This document shows positions 28,285 to 37,427 of a DNA stretch of 64,000 nucleotides, piece by piece. Position numbers and translations under genes: made by a program. The DNA lies in assembly GCA_942492855.1 (NCBI GenBank), contig OW818647.1, positions 4,960,001-5,024,000 on the forward strand, written 5' to 3'. Within the stretch, counting starts at the first letter, position 1. Each line of letters starts with the position of its first letter. The notes below the pieces were generated by a model. The model worked only from the letters and a program-made list of their open reading frames with translations. It searched no databases and was not told the origin of the DNA. This DNA is from G963677485 sp942492855. GTDB taxonomy: Bacteria > Armatimonadota > HRBIN16.

Positions 28285-29700
28285 CTATTTGACCGGTTTG
28301 GCATTAAGCTTCTTCATAGCTCCATCGATTACAGCCTCAGCCTCTACGAGCTTGCCGTCATTCAGCAGCGGTTGAAGACGCTTCGTGACATCATTGACGA
28401 TCGGTGACGGATCACGCCCTTGTGCCTGCCACGCCCGGAAGCCGGCCTGCAGAGCATCCACCTTACGCTTCAGCCTGGCCCCCTGTTCCTGCTGGCTGAC
28501 AATATGCCGCTCCTTCAGTATGCCTCCCTGCAGGAACTTTCTGTAGGCGGTGATGGCTTCAGCTCCGAATGCCGCCTTCTCCAGCCGGTCAGGCAGCTCG
28601 GTGCCGGTGGCTCCCGTGTTGACCGCGACGATGGCAGCCCCGTGGTTGAAGTGCCAACCCAGATATGTCTCCCAGTCCACCGAGCCGCCAGGGAACCATG
28701 CGTTGGCCTCCACGCCTGCCCATCGCAGGTTTCCGTGCTTTTTCAGCTCACGATACAGCGGCTCGAAACCACTACCGAGTACCCCCACCGGATAGGTCGA
28801 CCAGCCAGGTCGTGACCATTTATTGAATGCGGCCGAGACAGGTACCCCCGTCTCCTCTTCCAGCGTGGCCGCTACATGTGGATACAGCTTATTAGCAGGA
28901 ATACCCCCATCCACGAACTGCTTGCACCAGAATCCGACGGTCTCCTGTATGATACCGCCCAGCACCTGGGTGAGGTTCTTCGGTGGATTGTTTTTGCTGT
29001 AACCGCGGTTCATCAGCGAGCGGTATCCGAGCCGCCCTTTAGCGGTACCGTCAGCTTTCATCAGCTTCTCGGTCTGGGCATCGGGTTTCATATAGTTGTC
29101 GAACATCGGCTCGGAGCCCACCAGCACTCCGGCAAACAGATGATCTTTGCCCTGCCGCTTCAGTGCCGCGACCTCCTGCCGCAGTGTGGGTGTGATCACG
29201 TCACGTATCAGGCGTGTCCATTCGCTGCGGATGCGTCTGCTAGTGAAGCACATTGGAGGGGCCATCCGCTCCGTCACCCCCCAGTTCAGGTAACGCGCTT
29301 TCGCGGGAGGGCCATCCCAGCCGAACCACTCCACATTCTGTCTGTTTGCGGGATTGTAGCCGGGCTTTTTTGGGTCGAACCAGTTCCAAAGGTCTGGTCT
29401 GCTTTGCCAGGACACATGGAAGTCGAAGTGCAGCATCACCGCCATATTGTTCTTCACAGCAGTGGCAAAAACCAGGCGAATCTGGCCTGGAACACTCTTT
29501 TCCTGCTCGAAGGTGGAGCATGGCACGCCGAATCCCAGCACATGACTGCCGTCGCCCCGATTGCCGATCGTCTTGATCAGTGCGGGCACCTGCTCAGGAG
29601 CACGCCAGAACAGCAGATACTTCGGCTCTTCCTGAGATTTACGCCTGAGATCAGCAGCGGTTTTACGTACTGCGATGCTTGGTGCACCTTTCTTCGCCAT
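28285..29700 (-). CDS. Unknown protein, TIM-barrel-like
   Basis: 471 residues, GGAGG before the ATG. The basic N-terminus (MAKKGAPSIAVRKTAADLRRK) does not look like a signal peptide. The core has barrel-like strand ends: MAVMLHFDFHVSWQSRP, LFAGVLVGSEPMFDNY (candidate acid/base Glu), LYPHVAAT, LRWAGVEANAWFPGGSVDWETYLGWHF, AIVAVNTGATG. A helical tail (~395-470) is rich in charged residues. I do not recognise a family; a divergent glycoside hydrolase is likely given the neighbours. Confidence 0.5.
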   Translation of the reverse strand: MAKKGAPSIAVRKTAADLRRKSQEEPKYLLFWRAPEQVPALIKTIGNRGDGSHVLGFGVPCSTFEQEKSVPGQIRLVFATAVKNNMAVMLHFDFHVSWQSRPDLWNWFDPKKPGYNPANRQNVEWFGWDGPPAKARYLNWGVTERMAPPMCFTSRRIRSEWTRLIRDVITPTLRQEVAALKRQGKDHLFAGVLVGSEPMFDNYMKPDAQTEKLMKADGTAKGRLGYRSLMNRGYSKNNPPKNLTQVLGGIIQETVGFWCKQFVDGGIPANKLYPHVAATLEEETGVPVSAAFNKWSRPGWSTYPVGVLGSGFEPLYRELKKHGNLRWAGVEANAWFPGGSVDWETYLGWHFNHGAAIVAVNTGATGTELPDRLEKAAFGAEAITAYRKFLQGGILKERHIVSQQEQGARLKRKVDALQAGFRAWQAQGRDPSPIVNDVTKRLQPLLNDGKLVEAEAVIDGAMKKLNAKPVK

Positions 29701-29731
29701 AGTTTCCTCCGATCATCATATGGCACAGTGG

Positions 29732-30673
29732 TTAGCCGTGCCACTTTCCTGTGGCCTCATATAAACGACACGCGTTCGCACCCATCACTTGCATCTGTTC
29801 GGCCTCACTCAAGAACGCTAACTGCTGGTCCGCGGAGCTTAACAGATGAGGGTAATCAGCGCGGGTCAACAAACCTGGGATATCGCTGCCCCACATCAAC
29901 CGGTCTGTGCCGATTACATCCACCGCCCTCTTGATGAACTCTGACGCAGAGAGGAACGGATAAGCTTCGTTTGGCAAATAGAGGGGTAACGCAGCCATAT
30001 CATACCAGACGTTTGGCAGCAGACCAAGGGCAATCTGAGCATTCCACTCGGAACATAACGCAGGATCATTCAGCACCTGCCAGTTTGGCTGCGCCAGGTG
30101 GGCGATCACGATGCTCAGTGCCGGATGCGCTTCCGCAATCTGCCGGACAGCGGAGGTTTGGTATGATTCACTTCCCACCCCGCCCAGATCAAGCACCAGT
30201 ACCTGACCGGTGGCCTCCAAGGTGCTCCAGAGCCACTCAAGCCTATCGTCAGCAAGGGAGGCCCCCGGATGAAGTCCGATCAGCCCTGTTTCCATGGACA
30301 GCTCCAGCTTCAACGCACGGAATCCCCTACCCTTAACCTCACGCTCATAGGAAGCCTGGACGTCTGCTGCGAAGATGTCGAGAAACGCAGCAGCCCAGAG
30401 GCGGTCTGGGTAGGCGTCCAGAGCCTGCAGCACCAGCTCATTGCACTCACCGTAGAGGGAGCCCTGCAGCAGCATGGCCTTGTCCACACCGTCGGTGTCT
30501 ATCTTCGCGATGAGCGCCTCCACCGGGTGTGTAGTCTCAACGTCCCCAGGTGGCATCAGCCTATGCTGACGGTCGCCCATCATTATCATTCCCTGCTCCA
30601 GGCTGCGGGTCAGCCCGGATGCGATCTGCCCGTGCACCTGTGTGAATACGTGGGTATGGACGTCAACTATCAT
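29732..30673 (-). CDS. Amidohydrolase family 2 (metal-dependent hydrolase)
   Basis: 313 residues with AGGAGG upstream. The metal-binding HxH is in IVDVHTHVF, a later His in IVIAHLAQPNW and the terminal Asp in DRLMWGSDIPGL, the pattern of PF04909 proteins (ACMSD, dihydroxybenzoate decarboxylase and sugar-lactone hydrolases). It lies 31 bases upstream of the barrel-like gene on the same strand and probably forms an operon with it. Hydrolysis of a sugar lactone is a reasonable guess but the substrate cannot be read. Confidence 0.8.
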   Translation of the reverse strand: MIVDVHTHVFTQVHGQIASGLTRSLEQGMIMMGDRQHRLMPPGDVETTHPVEALIAKIDTDGVDKAMLLQGSLYGECNELVLQALDAYPDRLWAAAFLDIFAADVQASYEREVKGRGFRALKLELSMETGLIGLHPGASLADDRLEWLWSTLEATGQVLVLDLGGVGSESYQTSAVRQIAEAHPALSIVIAHLAQPNWQVLNDPALCSEWNAQIALGLLPNVWYDMAALPLYLPNEAYPFLSASEFIKRAVDVIGTDRLMWGSDIPGLLTRADYPHLLSSADQQLAFLSEAEQMQVMGANACRLYEATGKWHG

Positions 30674-31084
30674 GGTTGCCTCCTGTAAATGCTGAACGAT
30701 CCGGATTGATCTTTGCGCATTACTCTAACCGACACGTCAAGTATATCATGCGGTTGTGTCGTATCAGGCGGGCATAGAGGGGATGCGGGGTTATTTCGCT
30801 CGAATGGTTATAATCACAGCCTACGGGTGATGCCGGGCATTTGGTGTCGGTAACTCCGCCATGATATTCCAGTAGCATCTTCGAAAACTGGTAATGAAAT
30901 ACGTTAATCTTGCACCAGACAGTCTCCACCGTCGCAAGTCTGACGATGAGTGACAATCAATTACCAAAAGAGGTTATTTGACTCGACATGATGTATATTG
31001 AACCCGTAAGCGGAGATACCGTCAACAATGAGCCCAAGTCGCATATGGCTCATCGCTGCGGAAGCACCTTTAAAGGATGGGATT
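30674..31084. promoter_or_regulatory. Divergent control region, amidohydrolase / carotenoid operon
   Basis: 411 bases between divergent genes, so promoters for both directions should lie here. I cannot fix -35/-10 pairs. A 78-residue minus-strand ORF (30720-30956) has no family features and is not called. Confidence 0.4.
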
Positions 31085-32599
31085 ATGGATCAACCAGTCT
31101 CACAACTTAGAAAAAAGGTAGTTGTTGTTGGCGCGGGGTTCGCCGGTCTCTCAAGCGCGGCATTACTCGCAAACAAGGGCTACGAAGTCGTCGTCCTGGA
31201 GAAGAACGCAAGTCCGGGCGGCAGAGCACAGGTCTATGAACGCGACGGGTTCCGATTTGACATGGGGCCGTCATGGTATTTAATGCCTGACATCTTCGAG
31301 CGGTTTTTCGCAACATTCGGCAAGAAGCCTGCCGACTTCTACGAACTCAAGCGGCTTGAACCCTCCTACAGGATATTCTTTGGTCCCGATGACTGGGTGG
31401 ATATCTCAAGTGACTTTGAGGAGAACTTGCGGCTTTTCGAAAGTATCGAACCCGGGTCGGCGGAGAAGCTGCGGGAATATGTCAGTATTGCCTCATACCA
31501 GTATGAGGCGGCTGTCGGCGAATTTCTGTTCAAAGACTACAGGAGTATACTGGACTTCTTCTCAAAAAGGACCCTTCTAGAGGGTCGGAAACTCCATGTA
31601 TTCGAGAGCATTGACCAGTATTCCCGACGCTTCTTCCAGAGCGAGAGGCTGCGCAGAATCCTTCAGTACAGCATGGTCTTTTTGGGAGGCTCACCGAGCA
31701 ATACACCAGCTATGTATTCCCTGCTCTCCCACGTTGATTTCAACCTGGGGGTTTGGTATCCGGTTGGAGGCATGGGGTCGGTCGTGAACGCAATGCAGCA
31801 AGTGGCCGAGTCGTGCGGTGCCAAATTCCTGTTCGACCATGAGGTCAAGAAGCTGAACGTGCGCAACGGGAAGGTGGTCTCTGTCGATACAAACAATGTT
31901 AGTTTCACCGCAGACACGGTTTTGGTCAGTGCAGATTACCCCCATTCCGAGCTTAACCTGCTGACGTCACCGCATCAAACATACAACCAAAGCTACTGGC
32001 AGAAGAAAGTGCTTGCACCGTCAGCACTGCTCATGTACCTGGGCCTCAACAAGCCGGTTCCCAAGCTTCTGCACCACTCGCTATCGTTTCAACATGACTG
32101 GGTCGAGCATTTTGAGTCTATTTTCAACTCTCCAAACTGGCCTGAAAAGCCTTCCTACTATATTTGTTGTCCAACCAAAAGCGACAGCAGTGTTGCGCCT
32201 CCTGGCTGCGAGAATCTGGTCGTGCTGGTGCCTGTTGCGGCCGGACTCGAAGACGATAATAGTGTTCGAGAACAATTTGCTAACCGGATCATAGGCTATC
32301 TGGAGGAACTCGTAGGAGAGCCTATTCGAGACAGCATCATAAGCCAGACAATCTTCAGCCAGCGCGATTTCTCCAGCGTGTTCAATGCCTACAAGGGCAC
32401 TGCTCTTGGCCTTAGTCATACGTTACTGCAGACCGCAGTCTTCCGACCGTCTCACCGCAGCAAGAAAGTGACGAACCTCTACTACACGGGACAGTATACT
32501 CACCCCGGGATCGGCTTGCCAATGTCGCTGATTTCTGCTGAGATCGTCTCCGGCATTATAGAGAAGGAGCAGGGTTGGCATGGACATAAATCAACATGA
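31085..32599 (+). CDS. crtI: Phytoene desaturase-type carotenoid oxidoreductase CrtI
   Basis: 504 residues from the ATG at 31085, which has AAGGATGGG upstream; the frame opens 19 residues earlier. The N-terminal dinucleotide-binding motif is VVVVGAGFAGLSSAALLANKGYEVVVLEKNASPGGRA (split here: VVGAGFAGLS and ASPGGRA). The family C-terminal signature is NLYYTGQYTHPGIGLPMSLISAE. CrtI enzymes desaturate phytoene to lycopene using FAD. It overlaps crtB by 20 bases. Related desaturases acting on C30 substrates or on prenylated lycopene cannot be excluded. Confidence 0.93.
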   Translation: MDQPVSQLRKKVVVVGAGFAGLSSAALLANKGYEVVVLEKNASPGGRAQVYERDGFRFDMGPSWYLMPDIFERFFATFGKKPADFYELKRLEPSYRIFFGPDDWVDISSDFEENLRLFESIEPGSAEKLREYVSIASYQYEAAVGEFLFKDYRSILDFFSKRTLLEGRKLHVFESIDQYSRRFFQSERLRRILQYSMVFLGGSPSNTPAMYSLLSHVDFNLGVWYPVGGMGSVVNAMQQVAESCGAKFLFDHEVKKLNVRNGKVVSVDTNNVSFTADTVLVSADYPHSELNLLTSPHQTYNQSYWQKKVLAPSALLMYLGLNKPVPKLLHHSLSFQHDWVEHFESIFNSPNWPEKPSYYICCPTKSDSSVAPPGCENLVVLVPVAAGLEDDNSVREQFANRIIGYLEELVGEPIRDSIISQTIFSQRDFSSVFNAYKGTALGLSHTLLQTAVFRPSHRSKKVTNLYYTGQYTHPGIGLPMSLISAEIVSGIIEKEQGWHGHKST

Positions 32600-33410
32600 T
32601 GAGATCATGCGACGCGGCAGCACCACGTTCTATAACAGCACCCTGTTCTTCCCGTTGCAGGTCAGGCGTGATGTGGTCAGATTATACGCGTTTGTCAGGA
32701 ACGCAGACGACTATGTCGACTCAGTTCCGCAAGACCGCGAGGGGTTCCTTGCATTTCGAGCTCAGCACCGAACCGCAATGCAAGGAAAGACAGTAGACAA
32801 CCTGATCATCAGCAGTTTTGTGGAGTTGTCGCAGCGTTGTCATTTTGACGAAAGATGGGTCGAGAGTTTTCTAGACGCCATGGAGCAGGATCTGTGGAAG
32901 TCCGAATACGTAACGCTCGCAGAGACAGAAGCCTACATACGTGGGTCGGCCGAATCTGTCGGGCTAATGATGGCCAAGGTGATGGCACTTCCTGATGATT
33001 CGCTTCATTACGCTGCGATCCTCGGAAAAGCCTTTCAATACATTAATTTCATCAGGGACGTGAAAGAGGACCTGGAGCTGAACCGGGTATACATCCCAAG
33101 AGATGCAATCGCAGAAGCCCACCTGCCTGAATTAAGCCTGGCAGCGGCTTTCGAGCACCCAGATTGCTTCAGCCGGCTTGTGCGCAACCAACTGGCTCGG
33201 TACTGGCAGTGGCGACAGGAGGGAGCAGCAGGCTATAAGTTCATACCACGCCGGTATTTGGTCGCGATAAAAACAGCATCAGACGCCTTTGATTTTACTG
33301 CGTCACGGATAGAAGAAAACCCCATGATCGTATTAAACCGGAAGGTCAAACCCACGAAAGGCAGGATACTCGTGGCAGGCGTCCGCAATCTACTGGCTTT
33401 TGGGACTTAA
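32580..33410 (+). CDS. crtB: Phytoene/squalene synthase family, CrtB
   Basis: 276 residues. The two Asp-rich substrate motifs are present: AFVRNADDYVDS near residue 40 and NFIRDVKEDLELNRVYIP near residue 155. YNSTLFFP at the N-terminus is the family's usual first helix. It condenses two GGPP molecules to phytoene. The start lies inside the crtI 3' end, giving translational coupling. A C30 (FPP-using) CrtM activity is the alternative; the UbiA gene downstream favours a lycopene-based path. Confidence 0.93.
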   Translation: MDINQHDEIMRRGSTTFYNSTLFFPLQVRRDVVRLYAFVRNADDYVDSVPQDREGFLAFRAQHRTAMQGKTVDNLIISSFVELSQRCHFDERWVESFLDAMEQDLWKSEYVTLAETEAYIRGSAESVGLMMAKVMALPDDSLHYAAILGKAFQYINFIRDVKEDLELNRVYIPRDAIAEAHLPELSLAAAFEHPDCFSRLVRNQLARYWQWRQEGAAGYKFIPRRYLVAIKTASDAFDFTASRIEENPMIVLNRKVKPTKGRILVAGVRNLLAFGT

Positions 33411-33536
33411 GTATTAAGAACTCTCCAAAGATCATGCGTCCGAAGAAACAGGCGGCACAGAACCTGGACATCGTGTTCATGCAACATCACGAGTATGCGA
33501 TGAACTAACCGCGGGTCGCCAAGGAGACACTCTAGA

Positions 33537-34397
33537 ATGAAAATACCGCATCCGTATGCATCACTAGTGACGCTGTTGCGGATGTCTCGATGGCGATTCT
33601 GGCCTTACCTTGCGGGAACCTACGCAGTAGGCTACACCGCCGGGGTAGAGCATGTTGGACAGTTGATGACGTGGTGGTTCTGGGTTCACCTGCTGTTCTT
33701 CACCTTGCCAGCCAACCTGCTCCTATATGGGGTCAACGACCTATTCGACGTCGACACCGACGCACGCAACCCCAAGAAAGGCTCGGTTGAGCACCGGCTT
33801 TCTTTGTCTGAACGCCCATTGGTGTGGCGAGCAGTGATGACCGCGCTGGTTTTGGCACTGGCCTTCGCGGTGTTGCAGCGATCTTACGCTGACGGTGCGA
33901 TGATGGCGGTATTTGTCGTGTTGGCCTTTGCCTACAGTGCCCCGCCTGTTCGATTGAAATCCAGGCCAACTTTGGATTCGGCCTCTAATGTTTTATACGC
34001 CGTCCCCGGCTTCCTGGGGTGGCAGCAGGCCAGCGGACAGCCTGTAGATGCGATTGCAGTTCTGATAGCAAGCTGTTGGACGGCAGCAATGCATCTCTTT
34101 TCTGCAATCCCCGACATAGAAAGTGACCGGGATGCAGGATTATCAACATCAGCCACATTACTAGGTAGGCGCAGCTCGCTGGCTGTTTGCTCGATATTGT
34201 GGCTGTTGTTCGCATGCAGCCTATTGGGAATCGGCGGGCTCTGGCCATGGAGTCTTGTGGCCTTCACCTATCCTCTTATACCCGTTGTGCTGTTATTTCT
34301 TAAGTCAGAAGCCACGTATCGGACATACTGGTATTTTCCGACCATCAACTCATTGGTTGGCATGACCGGTTTTTTTGTGCTGGCGATGAGTAAATGA
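33537..34397 (+). CDS. UbiA prenyltransferase, lycopene elongase-like
   Basis: 286 residues, about eight or nine transmembrane segments. The first Asp-rich motif is NDLFDVDTD (67-75) and the second DIESD (193-197), both needed to bind Mg-prenyl diphosphate. The order crtI-crtB-UbiA matches clusters where a CrtEb/LyeJ-type UbiA protein adds C5 units to lycopene ends to give C45/C50 carotenoids. AAGGAG lies 10 bases before the ATG; a 126-base spacer separates it from crtB. Elongase activity is inferred from the neighbours. Other UbiA roles (quinone, chlorophyll-type) are less likely here. Confidence 0.8.
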   Translation: MKIPHPYASLVTLLRMSRWRFWPYLAGTYAVGYTAGVEHVGQLMTWWFWVHLLFFTLPANLLLYGVNDLFDVDTDARNPKKGSVEHRLSLSERPLVWRAVMTALVLALAFAVLQRSYADGAMMAVFVVLAFAYSAPPVRLKSRPTLDSASNVLYAVPGFLGWQQASGQPVDAIAVLIASCWTAAMHLFSAIPDIESDRDAGLSTSATLLGRRSSLAVCSILWLLFACSLLGIGGLWPWSLVAFTYPLIPVVLLFLKSEATYRTYWYFPTINSLVGMTGFFVLAMSK

Positions 34398-35107
34398 AGA
34401 CCGTAAGTGTGGTCATACCGACTCTGAACGAGGAGCAGAACATCGCCGGGCTGATTAATGCTCTGGTACAGCAGAATACCCCGATTAAGGAAATAATCGT
34501 CGTTGACGGGGGATCCAATGACCAGACCGCAAACATAGCTGCAGGATATTCAGAAGTTCGGCTTCTGGCATCTCAGCCCCCGGTCGGTGCACAACGCCAG
34601 TTAGGGTTGGAGAAGGCATCGGGAGAGATTGTCGTATTGATGGATGCGGACACAATTCCACCTTCGGACTTCATCAGCAAATGTTTGAAGGAGATGGACG
34701 CCCGCTGTCTTGATGTGGCGTGTCGCTGGTATAAACCTCATCCGTCAAATGCACTGATCAGTTTAGTATATGGATTCCTTAATATCGTATTCTATGTCAC
34801 ACAGAAGGTGTTGGCCTCAGGCGCGGGCAGTTGCATCATTGTGAAACGGACATTCGCACTGCAGATTGGCGGGTTCTGTCGCCACCTGGTCTACGAAGAC
34901 ATCGAGTTCATACGCAGGGCCAGTCGACGCGGCAGATTTGGGGTGATGCGGACGCCGATACTTGTTTCCGACAGGCGTTTTCGCGAGTTCGGCATAGTGT
35001 CAATGGCCATCAAGTACCTGATCCTGTCAGTTTTCTTTAGCTTGGGGCTTTTTCGGCAGGCAAACATCGTGAGGTACCCGTTCGGTAAGTACCGGCGTCA
35101 CGGTTAA
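34394..35107 (+). CDS. Family 2 glycosyltransferase (carotenoid cluster)
   Basis: 237 residues. GT-A fold with VVIPTLNEEQNIAGLI, IIVVDGGSNDQT and DADT as the DxD metal site, and YEDIEFIRR as a late ED motif. A hydrophobic C-terminal segment (SMAIKYLILSVFFSLGLF) suggests membrane association. It overlaps the UbiA gene by ATGA, so it is translated in step with it. In this setting it most likely glycosylates (or prepares a lipid-linked sugar for) the hydroxylated carotenoid end, as CruC/CrtX-type enzymes do; that role is inference. Confidence 0.85.
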   Translation: MKTVSVVIPTLNEEQNIAGLINALVQQNTPIKEIIVVDGGSNDQTANIAAGYSEVRLLASQPPVGAQRQLGLEKASGEIVVLMDADTIPPSDFISKCLKEMDARCLDVACRWYKPHPSNALISLVYGFLNIVFYVTQKVLASGAGSCIIVKRTFALQIGGFCRHLVYEDIEFIRRASRRGRFGVMRTPILVSDRRFREFGIVSMAIKYLILSVFFSLGLFRQANIVRYPFGKYRRHG

Positions 35108-35301
35108 GTTCTAGCTAAAATCCCTATATGATGCGGATGGACGGACACACGCACCTGGATTACCTGTGGTCATTGACCGGCAGCTATTCTGAGTAGGGAA
35201 TCCGACTGTTTGCATATAAGCTGTTCAGCCCTCACCCACGAACTCGTCCAAATATGCTGTTTCGACACCATTCTCTCGCCAACGTTTACGCTCTATGGCG
35301 A

Positions 35302-37383
35302 TCACCGCATCCTCGCCACCCAGGTGGATTGCGGAGGCAGCGACAGACAGCCATCGATTACGCTGCAGCCCCCATCCTGCCAGATGTCTGCAGGAATGCA
35401 GGGCATATCAACTGGCTGCACGTCGTCCGTGAGGTTGAATACGAACCACACCTCTCGCTTCTCAGCCACCCGGCGTCTGACCCACACACCGGTAGGCAGC
35501 TTCGCAGCACCAATGGACACTCCGAGATGCTCACGTATCAGGCGATGCAATGTGAGAATCGCGGGATCGTCGGGCTGTTCACCGCTGGCCATGCTCAGGT
35601 TGATGCCGCAGGTCAGCACCTGACCCTTGCCATACCGGTTGAGCACCACCGCAGCGGAGCCATCACCCCAGGTAGCAAGCACCTGAGCGTCTGTGGGCTG
35701 CAGCTCTACCTTCCAGTGGCTCGCGGTGATCTGCGTGCCGTCATCGAACGTGACTGTGTCTGCGCTCGAATGTCGGCTCTGGATTCTCTCGATCTCAGTG
35801 CAGCCAAGTAATAGCCCGAGGCCGTGATTTGGCCGAGAAGCACTCACCCAGGTGTTGGCATCTCGGCAGGCAAAGGGCATTTCGACCACCAACCGTCCCC
35901 CATCGGCCACAAACTGCATCAGCCACTCCGCGGTGCCTTGGTCACACATTTCATCAGCGGTCACATGCAGCAGGTCGTCCGCCTCCAGGTGGTCACCCGG
36001 CACCACTAAATCCACGGTCTCGCCAGCCAGCATATATGCGCGATGGGCCCCATGCAACGCCTGTTTGTAGAAGCTACCCCCGCCATTTTCAAGCCAGTTA
36101 CCCAGCACATGAACCTCGTCCTTGGTCAGGCTTTGCACGCGAGCCATCACATCGGACGGGCGGTTATACAGCAGCTTCACTCTGGATTCGGCTCGGAGAG
36201 TATCTACTAAATCGGCGCCCTTTGTGCGCAGTAAGTCGGCGATGTCGTCGCATACTCTGCTGCGCTCCGTCTCGGAGCCATCGATGTTCCGCATTCCATA
36301 CCCGTTGGTCTCGTTGCCTACACGTTCACTGCGGTATTGCCAGAAGGTGAAACCCGCGGTTCCGCCGGATACGGCAAGCCAAACCAGCCTATTCAGCACT
36401 TCGTGATTAGGCGGCACTGACCAGTTACCCTCATTTGTGTAGAACTCATGGCACCAGTAGTTGGCATCGACCCGCCGCAGCCAGTCAGAGATGAGCTCCC
36501 CGCCACCGTTCGCCGCGATGGAATGGGGGTGCAGGTTCACGGGGTAGCTGGTACCGTAACGGTCGACCATGCGAGCATTCGCCAGATCATCGCTGGCATC
36601 GCAGCAAGGATCCTGAATCACCGAACAGCAGCCCACGTGTGTCATCACGAATGCCTTCGGATCACCGCATTTAATTGCATCGGTCACCAGCTTCACATGA
36701 CTGGCCACAGCGTCGGTTGCCCACTGACGCCACAGATACATCTGCACATAGTCCCATGCGGTCTGCGGAGGGTTGACCGAGTCGTATGATGTCCAGTATT
36801 TACCCAGTGCTGTGTTTAGTTGTTCGATGCTTCCGAACCGCTGCTGCAGCCACTGCCGATAGCTGCGCACCGAATGCTCACACTGGCACTGACCGAGGGG
36901 ACGGCTGCGTGGCTCGTTCCAGGCGTTGTAGAACCAGAGCGCGGGGTGGTTTCGGTAACGCTCAGCCATATGCCGCACGAACCTGGATGCAGCTTCCCGA
37001 ACCTGCGGGTTGTCGAAACACGGCAGCCAGCCTCCAGCATAGAACGCACCGTGACCTTCAGGCGAGATGCGTTCTCCCCCAAACCCAATCCGATAGCCAT
37101 TAAGCTCGGTGTAGACCCAGTCGGGAGCACACTCCATCATAGGCTTCAAGATCACCTTAAGGTGGTGTTTCTGCGCAAGGTCGAACAGTTGGTCGATGTC
37201 ATCCCAGGTTTCTTGCCCGCGAATCCGCTCGTGACAGATCCACTGCGGACGCAACTGGATGTGGGTATACCCTGCCCTGGCGATTTCGCTAAGGTCATGC
37301 TCCCATTCCTCCGGCAGAGGGGTTGGCTCCCTGTAATACTGGGTGCCGAAGGGAAAGAAACCAAACTGTGACTCAAACTCCAT
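35302..37383 (-). CDS. GH42-type beta-galactosidase
   Basis: 693 residues from the ATG at 37383 (GGAG upstream; the frame opens four residues earlier). TIM barrel with FFPFGTQYYRE, EIARAGYTHIQLR, and the acid/base Glu in LWFYNAWNEPRSRP. A trimerisation/GATase-like domain (~400-600: VPGDHLEADDLL, LVVEMPFACRD) and a C-terminal beta-domain follow, the standard GH42 order and length. It is cytoplasmic (no signal). It lies 44 bases downstream of an MFS gene, so sugar uptake and hydrolysis are probably co-expressed. Exact sugar specificity is unknown. Confidence 0.88.
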   Translation of the reverse strand: MEFESQFGFFPFGTQYYREPTPLPEEWEHDLSEIARAGYTHIQLRPQWICHERIRGQETWDDIDQLFDLAQKHHLKVILKPMMECAPDWVYTELNGYRIGFGGERISPEGHGAFYAGGWLPCFDNPQVREAASRFVRHMAERYRNHPALWFYNAWNEPRSRPLGQCQCEHSVRSYRQWLQQRFGSIEQLNTALGKYWTSYDSVNPPQTAWDYVQMYLWRQWATDAVASHVKLVTDAIKCGDPKAFVMTHVGCCSVIQDPCCDASDDLANARMVDRYGTSYPVNLHPHSIAANGGGELISDWLRRVDANYWCHEFYTNEGNWSVPPNHEVLNRLVWLAVSGGTAGFTFWQYRSERVGNETNGYGMRNIDGSETERSRVCDDIADLLRTKGADLVDTLRAESRVKLLYNRPSDVMARVQSLTKDEVHVLGNWLENGGGSFYKQALHGAHRAYMLAGETVDLVVPGDHLEADDLLHVTADEMCDQGTAEWLMQFVADGGRLVVEMPFACRDANTWVSASRPNHGLGLLLGCTEIERIQSRHSSADTVTFDDGTQITASHWKVELQPTDAQVLATWGDGSAAVVLNRYGKGQVLTCGINLSMASGEQPDDPAILTLHRLIREHLGVSIGAAKLPTGVWVRRRVAEKREVWFVFNLTDDVQPVDMPCIPADIWQDGGCSVIDGCLSLPPQSTWVARMR

Positions 37384-37427
37384 TAATAACTCCAAATGAT
37401 AAAAGGATCACCCGCGTTGATGGTGGT

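Noticed and set aside
28876..29934. 352-codon frame opposite the barrel-like gene
   Set aside because: Antisense shadow; no motifs, and the minus-strand gene has a good ribosome site.
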